A stretch of 7,334 nt of DNA from Deltaproteobacteria bacterium UBA2385. GTDB taxonomy: Bacteria > Myxococcota_A > UBA796 > UBA2385. The notes below the pieces were generated by a model. It saw nothing but the letters and a program-made list of their open reading frames with translations. It was not told where the DNA came from and ran no database searches. The stretch is taken from NCBI GenBank assembly GCA_002343455.1, contig DDSR01000016.1, forward strand, positions 19,279-26,612, written 5' to 3'. The position numbers and the translations under genes are program-made. Positions 5,292-7,334 of this stretch are shown here, piece by piece (the stretch's first letter is position 1; the number at the start of each line of letters is the position of its first letter).

Positions 5292-5750
5292 GTGGGGGAC
5301 GCGGAAGCCGCGGGCACGGCACTCGACACGAGCGTGATGGTGCCGGCCTTGTTGTCGTGGCACGAGCACCACCACGCGGCTCTGCCGGTGGTCCAGGAGG
5401 CCCTTGCAGGGAGAGAGGCGCTCATTCTCCCACTCCCTGCGCTCATCGAGGCCTTCGCCGTGCTGACCCGCCTTCCGCCGCCTTGGCGGCTGCGGCCAGA
5501 GGTTGCCCACAAGCTCCTCTACGACACCTTCCAGGGCAGAGCGCGTGTTGTCGGCCTCGATGGCGACGAGGCCTGGGCGCTGCTGGACGGAGCGCTGAAG
5601 AGTGAGATCTCCGGGGGCGCGACCTACGACGCTCACATCGCCGCATGCGCGTTGAAGGCCGGCGCTGCCTGCCTGGTCACCTTCAACCGCCGGCACTTCG
5701 AGCGCTTCGATCTGGGACAGATGACGCTGCGAGTCCCCTCAGCGCCTTGA
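5292..5750 (+). CDS. vapC: PIN-domain toxin paired with the AbrB-type antitoxin
   Basis: This 152-residue PIN protein is a probable VapC ribonuclease. Visible acidic residues are Asp12 in ALDTSVMVP, Glu53 in PALIEAFAVLTRL and Asp113 in GGATYDAHIAAC. The fourth position is Asn132 in VTFNRRHFERF, a TFNxxHF variant common in PIN toxins. I chose GTG 5292 because it begins one base after the antitoxin stop and gives a normal N-terminus. GTG 5262 or TTG 5247 would overlap the antitoxin gene and add residues before the strand. No good RBS precedes any of them, so translation is probably coupled to the antitoxin. The gene looks intact. Confidence 0.9.
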   Translation: MGDAEAAGTALDTSVMVPALLSWHEHHHAALPVVQEALAGREALILPLPALIEAFAVLTRLPPPWRLRPEVAHKLLYDTFQGRARVVGLDGDEAWALLDGALKSEISGGATYDAHIAACALKAGAACLVTFNRRHFERFDLGQMTLRVPSAP

Positions 5751-5804
5751 GCCCCTCCCACCCCTCCGGCGCGACCAGCCAGGCCGACCGGGTCAGATGC
5801 TCCG

Positions 5805-6191
5805 CTACCGCAGGACCTCGACCGTCGCTCCAACTTCGACTTCCGCCCACGCTCGATCCGCAGTCAGGACCGGTAGCCCCGTCTCCACCCCCAGAGCGAC
5901 GCAAGCACGGTCGCCCAGGGACAGACCTCGGGCCCGGGTGGCCAAGCGCAACATGCCTACCGAATAGGCGGCGGACTCGTCCAGCGAAACGACGCGAAGG
6001 CCAAGCGAGGCCAGCGCCAGCTCGATCTGATCCCGGGGCATCCCGGCTTCAGCCAGCTTGCCGACCACCTCGGCGAGGTTGACCGCGCTGATCTTCGCGC
6101 CGGGAATGCAGCCGGCAACGTGGTCGGCACCCGCCTCTCCCTAGACCAGGACCAGCACCGCAGAGGCGTCGACCAAACCGTCACGAGGCAT
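5805..6191 (-). pseudogene. PIN-domain toxin with in-frame amber codon
   Basis: Read from ATG 6191, the frame encodes MPRDGLVDASAVLVLV, then TAG at 6143-6141 (codon 17), then 111 further codons of clear PIN protein to the stop at 5807-5805. The amber codon falls where VapC relatives often have Gln or another polar residue, so a single CAG-to-TAG change would explain it. Asp8, Glu41 (NLAEVVGKL), Asp94 (LSLGDRACVAL) and Asp112 (LTADRAW) are all kept, so the break is probably recent. Without readthrough only a 16-residue peptide is made. A sequencing error or suppressor tRNA cannot be excluded. The ATG overlaps the end of the antitoxin remnant by 11 bases. Confidence 0.85.
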
Positions 6192-6375
6192 CAGCTTCCT
6201 CACGGCGCTCCTTGATCAGCTCCCCAGCGCGATCGCGGTCTCCGGGGACGAACCGACGAACCAGCTCCTGCGCCCGGGCGACGGCCTGCTCGGCGGTGAG
6301 GATGCGAAGCCCGTTCGACTCGAGCACGAAGAAGACGACCTCGCAGGGCGCCAACCGGCGCAGCGCCCGCCTCAC
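6181..6375 (-). pseudogene. N-terminally truncated AbrB-type antitoxin
   Basis: The 64 codons from GTG 6375 read RRALRRLAPCEVVFFVLESNG, then ILTAEQAVARAQELVRRFVPG and a tail ELIKERREEADAS. This is the second half of an AbrB/MazE domain plus the toxin-binding tail. The usual first strand and KGQVTIPK-like loop are missing; upstream DNA in this frame (to 6396) codes for unrelated RSPPGA. An apparent extra Arg and Cys at the turn (RRLAPCE, where APGDE is usual) suggest further decay. The GTG forms a GTGA overlap with the stop of the TPR-like gene, probably by accident of the deletion. It is unlikely to bind DNA normally. Together with the broken toxin it forms a dead or dying module. Confidence 0.65.
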
Positions 6376-7271
6376 CGCCCCAGGAGGCGATCGCACTGCT
6401 TCCGATCGGTCCCCGTCGCCCGGTCGCAGGCCTGAACAGACAAGGCGCGCCCCCCCTCGGGGTCCCCCTCGTCCTGCCGCAACACCCCGTGGTTGAAGAC
6501 CAGCAGCACGGGCAGGGTGTCCAGGCCATGCTCGGCCAGCAGGGCGTCGGCCATCGCCAGGTCCTTGTCGACCAGCGCGCAGTTGTAGCGGAGCTGCAGC
6601 GCCGTCTGCTCCATGCCGGGCAGCAGGCGCCCGGCGACCCGGTCGAGGGACCGCAGGGCATCGGCGCAGCGGGACTTCGCCGCCGCGGCGAGCGCCTCAT
6701 TGAAGGCGTCGACCACCTCGTTGTGTGCGGCGACCTCGGCGTTGTGCGCGGCGACCTCGGCGTGCCTGGCCAGCCAGGTCCGCTGCGACTCGTTCAGGCT
6801 GGCGAGGGCCTCCTGGGGGACATCGTCGGGGAAGGCCTCGACCAGCTCGGACCGGAACATGGCCAGGGCCCGGTCCTCGCCCAGCTCGGGCGCGACCCGT
6901 ACCACACGCTCCCAGGCCTCCGCCGGGCGACCCCGAGCCATGTCGATGGCCCCCTCGCACAGCTCACGCATGGCCGGCTCGCCGAGCAGGCGCCCGGTCT
7001 CGATCGCCAGGGCCCGGGCGTCGACATCGGACAGTTCGCGCACCAGCAGCAGCATCCGCAGGAGCGCGGCCTCGCGCAGCACGGACCGGTAGGCCTGCTC
7101 CTGGCTCTTGGTGAGCACACCGCTGACGGTTCCGGCGCGATGCATCTGGACATACTCCGGCTGCGAGATCGCCTGCGTCAGGTCCTCGAGCGCGCCTTGA
7201 AGGTCTCCGCGCTCGTGGCGAACGAGGCCTCGAATGGCCCACACCTGGGCGTTTCGCTCACCCCCGCGCAT
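6372..7271 (-). CDS. TPR-like helical protein, N-terminal part missing or broken
   Basis: From ATG 7271 the frame gives 299 residues, almost all amphipathic helix. A TPR-like unit is visible near the start (WAIRGLVRHERGDLQGALED) and another later (QLRYNCALVDKDLAMADALL). Such repeats make protein-binding scaffolds; no enzyme motif is seen. Coding-like sequence (QGDLDRAESLLNRS) runs upstream of the ATG, back to an in-frame TGA at 7316-7314, and no RBS precedes the ATG. The gene therefore may have lost its N-terminus or be a pseudogene, and the window ends just beyond. The middle has a 7-residue duplication, AEVAAHN twice. Three Cys in the last 75 residues could form disulfides if the protein is exported, but its N-terminus is unknown. 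The 3' end abuts the truncated antitoxin. Confidence 0.6.
   Translation of the reverse strand: MRGGERNAQVWAIRGLVRHERGDLQGALEDLTQAISQPEYVQMHRAGTVSGVLTKSQEQAYRSVLREAALLRMLLLVRELSDVDARALAIETGRLLGEPAMRELCEGAIDMARGRPAEAWERVVRVAPELGEDRALAMFRSELVEAFPDDVPQEALASLNESQRTWLARHAEVAAHNAEVAAHNEVVDAFNEALAAAAKSRCADALRSLDRVAGRLLPGMEQTALQLRYNCALVDKDLAMADALLAEHGLDTLPVLLVFNHGVLRQDEGDPEGGRALSVQACDRATGTDRKQCDRLLGR
6720..6761 (-). repeat. 21-bp tandem duplication inside the TPR-like gene
   Basis: Two adjacent 21-base units (6720-6740 and 6741-6761) differ at one position and encode AEVAAHN twice. The next seven residues, EVVDAFN, look like a more diverged third unit. The period is one helical heptad, so the repeat lengthens a helix without breaking the frame. 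Confidence 0.8.
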
Positions 7272-7334
7272 CGACCGGTTCAGCAGGCTCTCCGCCCGGT
7301 CCAGGTCCCCCTGTCAGTGACCATCCCAACCCGC

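Noticed and set aside
5751..5804. Terminator between the convergent PIN genes
   Set aside because: No stem longer than a few base pairs could be found in this short gap.

Overview
The window is high-GC bacterial DNA with strongly G/C-biased third codon positions. Gene style (Ala/Arg-rich proteins, GTG starts, stacked toxin-antitoxin modules) fits a myxobacterium-like or other high-GC proteobacterium. No marker gene is present, so this is only an impression. No rRNA, tRNA or CRISPR array was seen.

Left part (1-2223, + strand): the 3' part of a large gene that enters from outside the window. It encodes a protein with an HELTH...GHSEEF zinc-metallopeptidase-like signature and a C-terminal coiled coil. 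It overlaps by four bases (GTGA) a complete small serine recombinase of the resolvase/invertase type. The two look translationally coupled. The recombinase suggests that the window lies in or beside a mobile or plastic region.

Middle and right part (2286-6375): a cluster of four toxin-antitoxin-like modules on alternating strands. (1) A minus-strand operon (3607-2286) of a 345-residue protein of unrecognised family followed by a HicA-like toxin, again with a GTGA overlap and with no HicB partner. This operon looks less GC-rich than its surroundings. (2) A minus-strand vapBC operon (4718-4057): a ribbon-helix-helix antitoxin and a PIN-domain toxin, with a near-ideal promoter and a perfect 16-bp palindrome across the -10 box and start region. 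(3) A plus-strand AbrB-type antitoxin and PIN toxin (5036-5750), with its own promoter and a 7-bp inverted repeat over the RBS and start codon. (4) A decayed minus-strand AbrB/PIN module (6375-5805), in which the antitoxin lacks the first half of its DNA-binding domain and the toxin has an in-frame amber codon at position 17.

Module 2 is flanked by a direct 31-bp repeat (29/31 identical). Each copy is followed by a GC-rich hairpin, and the pair could mark a duplicated or mobile unit. In the minus-strand frame both repeats read WWxILDEVRT, and similarity continues weakly outside the repeat, so they may be remnants of duplicated coding sequence.

Right end (6372-7334, - strand): the 3' part of a helical, TPR-like protein. 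Its coding-like sequence continues upstream of the first ATG to an in-frame TGA, so it may be broken or cut by the window.
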